Positions 26,139 through 34,428 of a stretch of 43,485 bases of DNA are shown here, piece by piece. Position 1 is the stretch's first letter, and every line of letters begins with the position of its first letter. Origin of the DNA: an uncultured bacterium (GTDB lineage Bacteria; Pseudomonadota; Gammaproteobacteria; Burkholderiales; Burkholderiaceae_E); contig CAIPNM010000043.1 in NCBI GenBank assembly GCA_903866395.1, positions 1-43,485 on the forward strand, in the 5' to 3' direction. Made by a program: the position numbers and the translations under genes. Below the pieces are notes generated by a model, which worked only from the letters and a program-made list of their open reading frames with translations, searched no databases and was not told the origin of the DNA.

Positions 26139-27524
26139 CTAGGGGCGGGGCGGGTCGGCCGGTGCGCGGGGCGCTTCGGGCGCTACGGAAGGCGGAGCGG
26201 GGGGCGCTACCAGAGGTGTTTCGGGCGCTGCAGGAGGCGGTGGCGGGGGCGCGTAGCGTCGGGCAAGTGTCATGTAGAGCGGCGGGCAGAAGAGCCGCGA
26301 GATCCAGCTTGCAAATAACGCCACCGCCATGAGCGCAATCACCTTGGAATAGCCGTCAACCATTTCCATCACGATGATGAACGACGTGATCGGCGCCTGC
26401 GTGGCGGCTGCGAGAAAGCCCGCCATGGCAAGGACCAGCAACATGCCTGCGTGCTCGGGATTGCCCAGCAGGTAAGTGAGCGCGTGACCCAGCCCGGCAC
26501 CGATGCTGAGCGAGGGCGCGAAGATGCCGCCTGGGAGGCCGCTCAGATAGGACACAAAGGTGGCGGCGAGCTTGAAGAAAAAGAAATACCACGGCAGATT
26601 GTCAGCGTCGCCCTCCAGGAGCGCGCGCGTGGGCTCATAGCCGGTACCGAAGATGGCGCCTGCGGTGAGCGATCCCATGGCCGCGATCAGTAGGCCGCAG
26701 AATGCCGCGAACACCAGCGGCCGGCGCCGGCGAAAATCAGCGATGGGCCCGGTCCAGCCAAGTGCTGCCTTGATCAGCATTCTGGCGAAGAGACCGCCGG
26801 CGACGCCACTTGCGAGCGAGGCAACGATGACCCAGATCAGCAGGTCCCCTGTTTCCGCTGCAATCAGGATGTGGCCAAAGTAGTGGCCGCCGCCTATCAG
26901 TGCTTGCGACACCACACCGGCCAGAACGATTGCGATGATGATGAGTCCGCTCACCCGGGTGCCGACGCTGCGGGTCATTTCCTCGATGGCGAACATGATG
27001 CCGGCGAGGGGGGTATTGAACGCGGCTGCGATGCCTGCAGCCCCGCCCGCGACAATGAGGTGCTCGCGGCTGACGTGCAGTGACCGTGGCAGAAATTTGT
27101 GCAGCTCATGCATGAGCGATGCGCCCACCTGCACCGTGGGACCCTCGCGGCCCAGCGAGAACCCCGCGCCGACCGCGCCCGCGCCCACCAGGATCTTGCC
27201 GACAATGATGCGCAGCGACAGCAGCGGGTGAGGCCGTTCGGCATTCGGCGCCGACATATGGGCCAGGGTCTGCGGAATGCCGCTGCCCTCGGCACCGGGA
27301 AAATAGCGGCGAGTGATCCAGAGGAGCAGGACCCCGCCGGCTGGCGTGAGCACCCAGGGAATCCAGGGAAACTCGGAGTAGAGCAGCTGGAACTGGTCGC
27401 CGAACCAGTCGGCAAGTTTTGCAAACGCGACCGCAAGCAGACCCACGCCCACCGCACCCAGCCAGAACGTGAGCCGCCCGAACCAGAGGCGCAGGTAGGC
27501 CAGGTTGCGGCGACGCGCGGGCAT
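26139..27524 (-). CDS. ClC-family chloride channel or H+/Cl- antiporter
   Basis: 461 residues from ATG at 27524 (MPARRRNLAYLRL). A TTG at 27608 with GGAG seven bases upstream would add 28 residues, so the start is uncertain. The three ion-pathway motifs are present: GSGIP (in GAEGSGIPQTL), GREGP with the gating Glu (FSLGREGPTVQVGA), and GIFAPSLSIGAGLG, with about ten or more hydrophobic helices. It lacks the CBS domains of longer relatives. Instead the last about 40 residues are Pro/Ala-rich (APPPPPPAAPETPLV and onward). Channel versus antiporter cannot be decided here. Divergent from the SulP gene. Confidence 0.88.
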   Translation of the reverse strand: MPARRRNLAYLRLWFGRLTFWLGAVGVGLLAVAFAKLADWFGDQFQLLYSEFPWIPWVLTPAGGVLLLWITRRYFPGAEGSGIPQTLAHMSAPNAERPHPLLSLRIIVGKILVGAGAVGAGFSLGREGPTVQVGASLMHELHKFLPRSLHVSREHLIVAGGAAGIAAAFNTPLAGIMFAIEEMTRSVGTRVSGLIIIAIVLAGVVSQALIGGGHYFGHILIAAETGDLLIWVIVASLASGVAGGLFARMLIKAALGWTGPIADFRRRRPLVFAAFCGLLIAAMGSLTAGAIFGTGYEPTRALLEGDADNLPWYFFFFKLAATFVSYLSGLPGGIFAPSLSIGAGLGHALTYLLGNPEHAGMLLVLAMAGFLAAATQAPITSFIIVMEMVDGYSKVIALMAVALFASWISRLFCPPLYMTLARRYAPPPPPPAAPETPLVAPPAPPSVAPEAPRAPADPPRP

Positions 27525-27755
27525 AAGACCCGCCAGTCGCGCGAACGCGCTGCGCGGTGGCGAGGATGCGTCGGGGCGCGAGGATGGGGGTGGGCTGGGG
27601 TCCTGCAAACGCTCGCTCCGGTGCGGTGTCCGAATCGATTGGCGGAAAGCCGATATTGTGCGCCATTGGCCAGCCCGACGTGCGCGGCCGATTAGAATCC
27701 GGTAAGTGATGTTGCCGACCTCCCAGGCAAGTGCCCATGCCCGCTGATTCCTCGA

Positions 27756-29102
27756 GTGTCTCTTTGCGCCCCCTTCATTGGCTGCCAGCGTATTGGGCGC
27801 TCTGGCTGCAGCCACCGCCCCGCTGATCCAGGCATCGCCTTGCGCGCCCTTCTTCCCGACTGGATTGCCGACCTACGCCGGCCGGGCGTTCTGCGCGCCG
27901 ATCTGGCCGCTGGCCTGACCGGTGCGGTGGTGGTGCTGCCGCAGGGGCTTGCCTTTGCCACGCTAGCGGGTCTGCCCCCGCAGTACGGGCTTTACACCGC
28001 GATCGTGCCCTGCATCATCGCGGCCTGGTTTGGCTCAAGCCGCCTGATGGTCACCGGTCCAGCGAATGCCATCTCGCTTACGGTGCTGGCGCTCCTCGCG
28101 CCGCTCGCCACGCCCGGGAGCGCACAGTTTGTGCAGCTTGCGATCACGCTGACCTTTATGGTGGGGGTGCTGCAGTTTGCAGTCGGCTTCACGCCCGTGG
28201 CGCGGCTGGTTGATCGCGTTCCGCACAGCGTGATTGTTGGTTTTACCGCTGGCGCGGCTGTGCTGATCATCAACTCCCAGGTTCGTACCCTGCTCGGACT
28301 CGACTGGCCGAGAGGGCTCAACGTGTTCGAGACCGCTAGACGGCTGGTGAACGATATCGGCCAGATCCATCTGCCCACCGTCACCGTGGCGGCGTGCACC
28401 ATCCTCGCCTGCATGCTCGCCAAGCCCTGGAATCGGCGCGTGCCTTACATGCTGGTGGGGGTCATTGCAGGTGGGCTGGCTGCGGCCGCGCTGGTTGCTG
28501 CTGGCCTGGGTCAGGGCCTGCTGTTTACGGCAGAACTGACGTCGGCCTGGCCGCCCTGGTCGGCGCCCGACCTGTCGCCGGCGACGCTCCAGGCGCTCGC
28601 CGTGCCTGCCCTGGTCATGACCCTGCTTGCGCTCGCCGAGGCGGTATCGATTGCCCGTTCCGTGGCACAGCGCAGTGGCCATGCGCTGGACGGGCCGCGC
28701 GAGGTCCGCGCTCAAGGACTCGCCAATCTGGCGGGATCGCTGTTCTCTTCGTATCCGGCCAGCGGCTCGTTCAATCGGTCGGGGGTGAATGTGGAGGCCG
28801 GTGCGGTCACGCCTTTGTCGGCCATCAGTGCTGCGGTAGCGCTCGTACTGATCGTGGCGCTGGTGTCGCCGCTTGCCCGCTGGCTGCCGCTTGCCGCAGT
28901 TGCGGGCGTGTTGCTAATGGTCGCGATCGCGCTCATCAACCGACGCGAAATCCTGGCGGTGGTCGATGAAGGACGGGCGAGCGCAGTCGCCATGGGGATC
29001 ACATTTGTCCTTACCCTCACCGTCTCGCTGGAGTGGGCGATTCTGGCCGGGCTTGTCAGTCATCTGTTGTTATCGCGGGTGGCAGCGGCGCGCGCAGGCT
29101 AA
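27756..29102 (+). CDS. SulP-family anion transporter lacking a STAS domain
   Basis: 448 residues from GTG at 27756; a TTG at 27840 is an alternative that begins just before the conserved LLPDWIADLRR segment. SulP/SLC26 fold: LRADLAAGLTGAVVVLPQGL, LAGLPPQYGLYTAIVPCII, SSRLMVTGPANAISL, and the SYPASGSFNRSGVNVEAGA motif near TM8-10. Members carry sulfate, bicarbonate, molybdate or dicarboxylates. The protein stops right after the last membrane helix (LLLSRVAAARAG), while typical SulPs continue about 100 residues into a cytoplasmic STAS domain. None of the three frames past 29102 resembles STAS. Natural short form or 3' loss cannot be told apart. Confidence 0.85.
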   Translation: MSLCAPFIGCQRIGRSGCSHRPADPGIALRALLPDWIADLRRPGVLRADLAAGLTGAVVVLPQGLAFATLAGLPPQYGLYTAIVPCIIAAWFGSSRLMVTGPANAISLTVLALLAPLATPGSAQFVQLAITLTFMVGVLQFAVGFTPVARLVDRVPHSVIVGFTAGAAVLIINSQVRTLLGLDWPRGLNVFETARRLVNDIGQIHLPTVTVAACTILACMLAKPWNRRVPYMLVGVIAGGLAAAALVAAGLGQGLLFTAELTSAWPPWSAPDLSPATLQALAVPALVMTLLALAEAVSIARSVAQRSGHALDGPREVRAQGLANLAGSLFSSYPASGSFNRSGVNVEAGAVTPLSAISAAVALVLIVALVSPLARWLPLAAVAGVLLMVAIALINRREILAVVDEGRASAVAMGITFVLTLTVSLEWAILAGLVSHLLLSRVAAARAG

Positions 29103-29151
29103 GGTCGCAGGCGCGCTGGTCGAGGATGCGGACCCTCAGGCAGGGGTCTTG

Positions 29152-29183
29152 CGGCGCGCGCCCCCGGGGTGAGGCCGCGCCGC
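29152..29183. terminator. GC-rich hairpin between convergent SulP and MFS genes
   Basis: GCGGCGCG (29152-29159) pairs with CGCGCCGC (29176-29183) around a 16-base loop that itself holds the palindrome CCCCGGGG (29162-29169). It lies in the 101-base convergent gap between the SulP and MFS genes, where a two-way terminator is expected. No T-run follows, so this is tentative. Confidence 0.3.
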
Positions 29184-29203
29184 TAGCCGCAGCCCCCTGC
29201 GAA

Positions 29204-30370
29204 TCAGCGGGCCGCGCTTTGTGCGGGCGGTGCGCTGTGCGGCAGCAACCACGCCACCGCGGCTGAACAGGCGGTGATCACCGCGAGCGTGATGAGCAGC
29301 GCGTTAAAGCCGCTGTGCTTGACGAATGGGCCCAGCAGCCAGACCGCGCTGGAGCTTGCCGTAAACGAGATGGTGAGCCGGATGCCGCTCACCCGTGAAC
29401 GCATCCGGTCATCGATATAGCGCGCGATGATCGCATCGGAAAACGGAATGCCGCCAAACACCAGCAGCATGAATGCCGTCATGGCGACGAACATCATCCA
29501 GCCCTCCGTGGCGGTGGCGGCAAAGAATGCCACCGGCTGCAGCACCATGATGGCGAGCATGAGCGGGCGCATGGGAACGGCGTCGATCAGTCGACCCACC
29601 AGCAGCTGCGCGAGCGAGGCAATGGTGTAGACAAGCGCGAGCAACATGCCCAGCGTGGCGGGCTCGGTGGCAAGCGTTGGCAGCCGGTCTTTGAGCAGCT
29701 CGGCGTTGCCGTTGGTGGTGAGGTTGAAGGCGAGGCTACCGGTGATCGCGGTCATCAGCATGACGGCGAACACCCGACGGCGGAGCGACTCCGGCATGTC
29801 GATCAGCTTGGGGGCGCGTTGGGCTGGCGGTTCGGTTTCGGCGGTGGTGGCGCGCAGAAACAGGAACCCGCAGACGATGGAGATCACGCCTGGCACCACG
29901 AACGCGGTGCGCCATCCGGCGAGCTGCACCAGAAAACCGGTGGAAAGCGCTGCGAAAGCAATGCCGAGGTTACCGGCCAACCCATTGACGCCGATGGTTT
30001 TTCCGGGCGTTCGGGTGGACTGGATCAGCATGGGGATGCCGACCGGGTGATAGATGGAGGCGAAACAGCCCACCAGCGTGAGCGCGACCGCCATGGACCA
30101 CGGACCGGTGGTGAATGCCACGCCGATTGACGCGAGTCCGATGCCGAAGAAGAACACCAGCATCATGGCGCGCCGGCCCCACAGGTCGCCCAGTCGACCC
30201 GACGGGAGGGACCCCAGGCCAAACATGAAAAAAGCACCGGTGGCGTAGGGCATGAGGGACTCCCAGCTGTCGACCCCGAAGTCGGCGGCGATTGCACCGA
30301 CGGCGGTTGCAAAGACCAGCAGAAGGAGATGGTCGATGGCGTGGCCGATATTGAGAAGGAGCGCGGTCAT
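29204..30370 (-). CDS. Major facilitator superfamily transporter
   Basis: 388 residues, about 12 hydrophobic helices. The MFS motif A appears between helices 2 and 3 as GRLGDLWGRRAMM (about residues 58-70). A second-half equivalent is weak (GRLIDAVPMRPLM). The N-terminal NIGHAIDHLLLLVFATAVG and GCFASIYHPVGIPMLI stretches resemble the FSR/NNP-like or uncharacterised MFS branch found beside catabolic genes in betaproteobacteria. Substrate unknown. No Shine-Dalgarno before the ATG at 30370. Divergent from uvrD across 151 bases in which I see no clear promoter or LexA box. Confidence 0.88.
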   Translation of the reverse strand: MTALLLNIGHAIDHLLLLVFATAVGAIAADFGVDSWESLMPYATGAFFMFGLGSLPSGRLGDLWGRRAMMLVFFFGIGLASIGVAFTTGPWSMAVALTLVGCFASIYHPVGIPMLIQSTRTPGKTIGVNGLAGNLGIAFAALSTGFLVQLAGWRTAFVVPGVISIVCGFLFLRATTAETEPPAQRAPKLIDMPESLRRRVFAVMLMTAITGSLAFNLTTNGNAELLKDRLPTLATEPATLGMLLALVYTIASLAQLLVGRLIDAVPMRPLMLAIMVLQPVAFFAATATEGWMMFVAMTAFMLLVFGGIPFSDAIIARYIDDRMRSRVSGIRLTISFTASSSAVWLLGPFVKHSGFNALLITLAVITACSAAVAWLLPHSAPPAQSAAR

Positions 30371-30521
30371 GGAAGACGATCCCGACGTTTTTCAGTGAGC
30401 ATACGGTATTGAGCCTTGTCGAGTGCTGCGCTGGGTGAGGAAAGCGGAGCGGCGAGGCCGAGGAGCGCAGCCGCGCCGGCCTCTCGCGAGACCAGGCGGT
30501 CCCGATGACTACAATGGCGGC

Positions 30522-32999
30522 ATGTCCAATCTCCTCGCCCATCTCAACGAGGCGCAACTTGCCGCGGTGACGCTTCCCGCCGGCCATGCGCTGATTCTCG
30601 CGGGGGCCGGCAGCGGCAAGACCCGCGTGCTCACCACCCGGATTGCCTGGTTGATTTCAACCGGTCAGGTGAGCCCGCAGTCGCTCCTTGCGGTCACCTT
30701 CACCAACAAGGCCGCGCGCGAAATGATGACGCGGCTTTCGGCGATCTTGCCGATCAATCCGCGTGGCATGTGGATAGGCACTTTCCACGGTCTTTGTAAC
30801 CGGTTGCTGCGCACGCACGCACGCGACGCAGGGCTGTCGCCCAGCTTTCAGATCCTTGATTCATCGGACCAGCTGTCTGCGATCAAGCGGCTGCTGCGCG
30901 CGGCCGGCGTCGACGATGAAAAATATCCCCCCAAGAACCTGCAGTACTTCATCAATCAGTCGAAGGAGGCGGGTCTGCGTGCCGGGGCAGTGGAAGTGTT
31001 TGACGACTACAACCGGCGTTTCGTCGAACTCTATGCCGCTTACGACGATCAGTGTCAGCGCGAAGGTGTGGTCGACTTCGCCGAACTGCTTCTTCGCAGC
31101 TATGAACTTCTCGAGCGCAATCAGCTGTTGCGAGAGCACTATCAGCAACGGTTTCGCCACATCCTGGTCGATGAGTTCCAGGACACCAATGTGCTGCAGT
31201 ACCGGTGGTTGAAGCTGCTGGCTGGCATTGAGAGCTCGGTCTTTGCGGTGGGTGACGACGATCAGAGCATTTACGCATTTCGCGGCGCGAATGTGGCGAA
31301 CATGTCGTCGTTCGAGCGCGAGTTCCGAGTGTCGAATCTCATCAAACTCGAGCAGAACTATCGCTCGCACGGCAACATTCTCGACTGCGCCAATGCGCTG
31401 ATCGAACACAACACGCGGCGCCTCGGGAAAAATCTCTGGACCGATGCGGGTGAAGGCGAGCCGGTGCGGGTGCACGAAGCCTTCAGTGATGTGCTCGAGG
31501 CGCAGTGGCTGGTTGACGAAATCCGCCAGCTTGGTCGCGATGGGCTCGAGCGTCGCGAGGTGGCGCTGCTTTACCGTTCGAATGCGCAATCGCGGGTGTT
31601 GGAACACGCATTGTTTTCGGCCGGCATCGCGTATCGGGTCTATGGCGGACTGCGGTTTTTCGAGCGTGCCGAAATTCGTCATGCGATGGCGTATCTGCGT
31701 CTGATCGATAACCCGGACGATGACGGCGCGTTTTTGCGGGTGGTCAATTTTCCAGCACGTGGCATCGGCACGCGCTCGATCGAGCTGCTGCAAGATGCAG
31801 CGCGGCGCGATTCCCTGAGCCTCTCGCGCGCCGCCGCCGTGCTGACCGGCGGAGCGGCTGCAAAAGTGGGTGCATTTCTGTCGCTCATTAATCGTCTGCG
31901 CGAGGAAACCGCCCGGATGTCACTCGCCGATCTGGTTGAGCATGTGGTGGATCGCAGCGGGCTGATCGCGCACTACGCCACCGAGAAGGAAGGCCAGGAG
32001 CGAATTGAAAACCTGCGTGAACTGGTCAATGCCGCGGTCTCGTTTGCAGCCGAAGAAGGGTTCGGTCCCGACATGCCGGCAAGCCTTGGGGTCGCCAGGT
32101 CGTTGGCATCAGAGTCGTTGGTTGACGCGGCGACAAGCCCCGCTCCTGAGTCGTCTGCCGACGCCCTTACAGACCCAGCGTCCGCTGGTGCGCTGCTCCT
32201 TGCCGCCACCGACGCGCCCGCCGATCCGCTTGCAGCGCCCCTGCTTTCGCCGCTTGCCGCGTTTCTGTCCCATGCCTCGCTTGAAGCCGGTGAAAGCCAG
32301 GCTGGAGAGGGGCAGGATGCGGTACAGCTCATGACCGTGCACGCGGCCAAGGGGCTGGAGTTTTCGGCGGTCTTCATCACCGGGCTCGAGGAAGGGTTGT
32401 TCCCGCATGAAAACTCGGTGGCTGAGGTTGATGGCCTGGAGGAAGAGCGCCGGTTGATGTATGTGGCGATCACGCGGGCGAGGAGCCGACTCTATCTGTC
32501 GCTCGCGCAGACGCGCATGCTGCATGGTCAGACCCGCTACAACCTTCGATCGCGCTTTCTCGAGGAGCTGCCCGAGGGCGCGCTGAAATGGCTGACCCCG
32601 CGCGTGCAGGCGGCCGCAAGCAGCTATCGCGAGGGCTGGGGGGGCGCCTGGGAAGGCGTTGAGCGCTCAGGCAACGGGTTCGGGCGAAGGGGCGCCGACC
32701 ACCGCAGTTCGGGTGGAAACGAACCCTGGAGTGACGCTCGACGGCTGCCCGGCTCGCGCGGCGTTGACCGCGATTCCGACGTTGGCCGCGCCGATGCCAT
32801 CGCGGTTCGGGCGGCTGCGCGTTTCGACCGTGGCGTTCCCTGGCGGATTGGACAGACGGTAGCTCATGCCCGTTTTGGCGAAGGGGTGATCGTGGGTATC
32901 GAAGGCCAGGGGGCCGACGCCCGCGTGCAAATCAATTTTGGTCGCGCCGGGGTCAAGTGGCTCGCGCTTTCCGTCGCCCGTCTTGAGCCGGTTAATTGA
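30522..32999 (+). CDS. uvrD: DNA helicase II UvrD (SF1A)
   Basis: 825 residues from ATG at 30522 (MSNLLAHLNEAQLAAVTLPA), the family start; the frame is open to 30423. Helicase motifs: I AGAGSGKT (27-34), Ia TFTNKAAREM, II VDEFQDTN, III GDDDQSIYAFRG, IV EQNYRSHGNIL, V TVHAAKGLEFSAVF, VI RRLMYVAITRARSRL. A C-terminal Tudor-like domain (WRIGQTVAHARFGEGVIVGI ...) follows a Gly/Arg/Asp linker; in UvrD/PcrA it contacts RNA polymerase. UvrD unwinds DNA in mismatch and nucleotide-excision repair. It is about 100 residues longer than E. coli UvrD (720), largely due to an Ala/Ser/Pro-rich insert around residues 525-595 just before motif V. Confidence 0.95.
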   Translation: MSNLLAHLNEAQLAAVTLPAGHALILAGAGSGKTRVLTTRIAWLISTGQVSPQSLLAVTFTNKAAREMMTRLSAILPINPRGMWIGTFHGLCNRLLRTHARDAGLSPSFQILDSSDQLSAIKRLLRAAGVDDEKYPPKNLQYFINQSKEAGLRAGAVEVFDDYNRRFVELYAAYDDQCQREGVVDFAELLLRSYELLERNQLLREHYQQRFRHILVDEFQDTNVLQYRWLKLLAGIESSVFAVGDDDQSIYAFRGANVANMSSFEREFRVSNLIKLEQNYRSHGNILDCANALIEHNTRRLGKNLWTDAGEGEPVRVHEAFSDVLEAQWLVDEIRQLGRDGLERREVALLYRSNAQSRVLEHALFSAGIAYRVYGGLRFFERAEIRHAMAYLRLIDNPDDDGAFLRVVNFPARGIGTRSIELLQDAARRDSLSLSRAAAVLTGGAAAKVGAFLSLINRLREETARMSLADLVEHVVDRSGLIAHYATEKEGQERIENLRELVNAAVSFAAEEGFGPDMPASLGVARSLASESLVDAATSPAPESSADALTDPASAGALLLAATDAPADPLAAPLLSPLAAFLSHASLEAGESQAGEGQDAVQLMTVHAAKGLEFSAVFITGLEEGLFPHENSVAEVDGLEEERRLMYVAITRARSRLYLSLAQTRMLHGQTRYNLRSRFLEELPEGALKWLTPRVQAAASSYREGWGGAWEGVERSGNGFGRRGADHRSSGGNEPWSDARRLPGSRGVDRDSDVGRADAIAVRAAARFDRGVPWRIGQTVAHARFGEGVIVGIEGQGADARVQINFGRAGVKWLALSVARLEPVN

Positions 33000-33072
33000 T
33001 CCTCGTTCGCAGGCGGCCCGCCTCGCGCTAAGCTAGCGCCGACGGGTAATCGGAATCGTCCGGAGAGCTGCC

Positions 33073-34428
33073 ATGAACCAACCTATCGGTGAGCGCGCAA
33101 GCCGCGGCTCGCTTACGCGCCGCGACATGCTCTGGCTGATCGGCGTTGTCTCAGCGCCTGCGGTTCTGCCCACGCTCTCGGGTTGTGCGGCGCACCCGGT
33201 CACCGGCGAGAAGGTGTTGGTGGGTCTGTCTGAACAGGACGAGATCAACATCGACCGCAAACAGGCGCCGCATCAGTTCTCGAATGACTACGGCGCGGTG
33301 CAGGATGACTCGCTCAACCGGTATCTGGGCGAGATGAACGGTCGGATTGCCGCGCGTTCTCATCGGCCCAAGATGCCCTATTCATGCCGGGCGCTCAACG
33401 CCAACTATGTGAATGCCTACACCTTTCCTGCGGGTAGCATCGGCATCACTCGCGGCATCCTGCTTGAGATGGATAACGAAGCGCAGCTCGCCGGGTTGCT
33501 GGGTCACGAGCTGGGTCATGTCAATGCGCGGCATAGCGCGCAGCGCGTCGGTCAGTCGATGGTTGCCGAGTTGGTGATCACCGGCGTGAGCCTTGCTGTT
33601 GCGGCGTCAGACCGTGGGAGCGACTGGGCGCCGATCATCGCGCTTGGGGGACAGATCGGTGCGAGTGCGCTCCTTGCAGCCTATTCGCGCGACAACGAGC
33701 GCGAAGCCGATTCGCTCGGCATGGCCTACATGGCGGGCGTGGGCTACCCGGCCTCGGGCATGTCGGAGCTGATGGGCGTGCTGGTCCGTCAATCGAGCGA
33801 AAAGCCGGGCCTGCTCGACACCATGTTCAGTTCCCACCCCATGTCGGAAGAGCGCTTGGCCACGATGCGCCGCGAGGCGTCAGGCCGCTATGCGGCGACC
33901 GGGTCCGCGTCGGTCCAGCGCGAGCGCTACATGGACCAGACCGCGGGCCTGCGCAAGCTTCGCCCGGCGATCGCCGATCAGCAGACTGGCGAGCAGGCCA
34001 TGGCGCGCAAGCGCCTGCCTGAGGCCCAGCAGGCCCTCACCTCGGCGCTCAAGGCGGCTCCCGATGACTACACCGGGCTTTGTCTCATGGCCAAGTGCCA
34101 GATCGCACAGAACCGGCGCGCTGAGGCGCAGGCCTATCTCGCGCAGGCGCGTCGGGTGTATCCGACCGAAGGCCAGGCAATGCAGCTCTCGGGCATCAAT
34201 CTGCTGGGCCAGAAGCGGTTTGCCGAGTCGCAGCAGGAGCTTAATCGCTACGCACAGGCCCTGCCCGGCGATCCCGATACCGACTTCCTGCTTGCGCTCA
34301 CGCACGAAGGCCTTCAGAACCGCCAGGCGGCGGCCCAGTCCTATCGCCGCTATCTGTCCGCGGTTCCGCAGGGAGATGCTGCGCGACATGCGACCAATCG
34401 CCTGAAGAGCTGGGGCATGGTGAAGTGA
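33073..34428 (+). CDS. M48-family metalloprotease lipoprotein with TPR tail (BepA-like)
   Basis: 451 residues; GGAG eight bases before the ATG. N-terminus has twin Arg (LTRRDML), a hydrophobic stretch and lipobox LSGC with Cys38, so a lipid-anchored envelope protein possibly exported by Tat. Zinc site: HELGH (145-149) plus a third ligand Glu near 211 (NEREADSLGMAYM). The C-terminal half (about 310-445) is TPR-like (ARKRLPEAQQALTSALKAAP, QAYLAQARRVYPTEGQAM). This layout matches BepA/YfgC, which helps assemble or degrade outer-membrane proteins such as LptD. The stop overlaps the next gene's GTG (GTGA). Confidence 0.9.
   Translation: MNQPIGERASRGSLTRRDMLWLIGVVSAPAVLPTLSGCAAHPVTGEKVLVGLSEQDEINIDRKQAPHQFSNDYGAVQDDSLNRYLGEMNGRIAARSHRPKMPYSCRALNANYVNAYTFPAGSIGITRGILLEMDNEAQLAGLLGHELGHVNARHSAQRVGQSMVAELVITGVSLAVAASDRGSDWAPIIALGGQIGASALLAAYSRDNEREADSLGMAYMAGVGYPASGMSELMGVLVRQSSEKPGLLDTMFSSHPMSEERLATMRREASGRYAATGSASVQRERYMDQTAGLRKLRPAIADQQTGEQAMARKRLPEAQQALTSALKAAPDDYTGLCLMAKCQIAQNRRAEAQAYLAQARRVYPTEGQAMQLSGINLLGQKRFAESQQELNRYAQALPGDPDTDFLLALTHEGLQNRQAAAQSYRRYLSAVPQGDAARHATNRLKSWGMVK

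Noticed and set aside
26356-27738. Several 70-210 codon minus- and plus-strand frames within the ClC gene
   Set aside because: Shadow frames of a well-supported membrane protein gene, with no ribosome sites or domains.
27525-27815. ClC frame extended to 27815 with a start overlapping the SulP gene
   Set aside because: Extra residues are unconserved-looking and Arg/Pro-rich and would overlap the divergent gene's start; 27524 or 27608 are more plausible.
30371-30521. LexA (SOS) box or sigma-70 promoter in front of uvrD, and the TCTCGCGAGA palindrome at 30482-30491
   Set aside because: No CTGT-N8-ACAG-like element and no -35/-10 pair stood out; the palindrome alone, in a GC-rich gap, is weak evidence.
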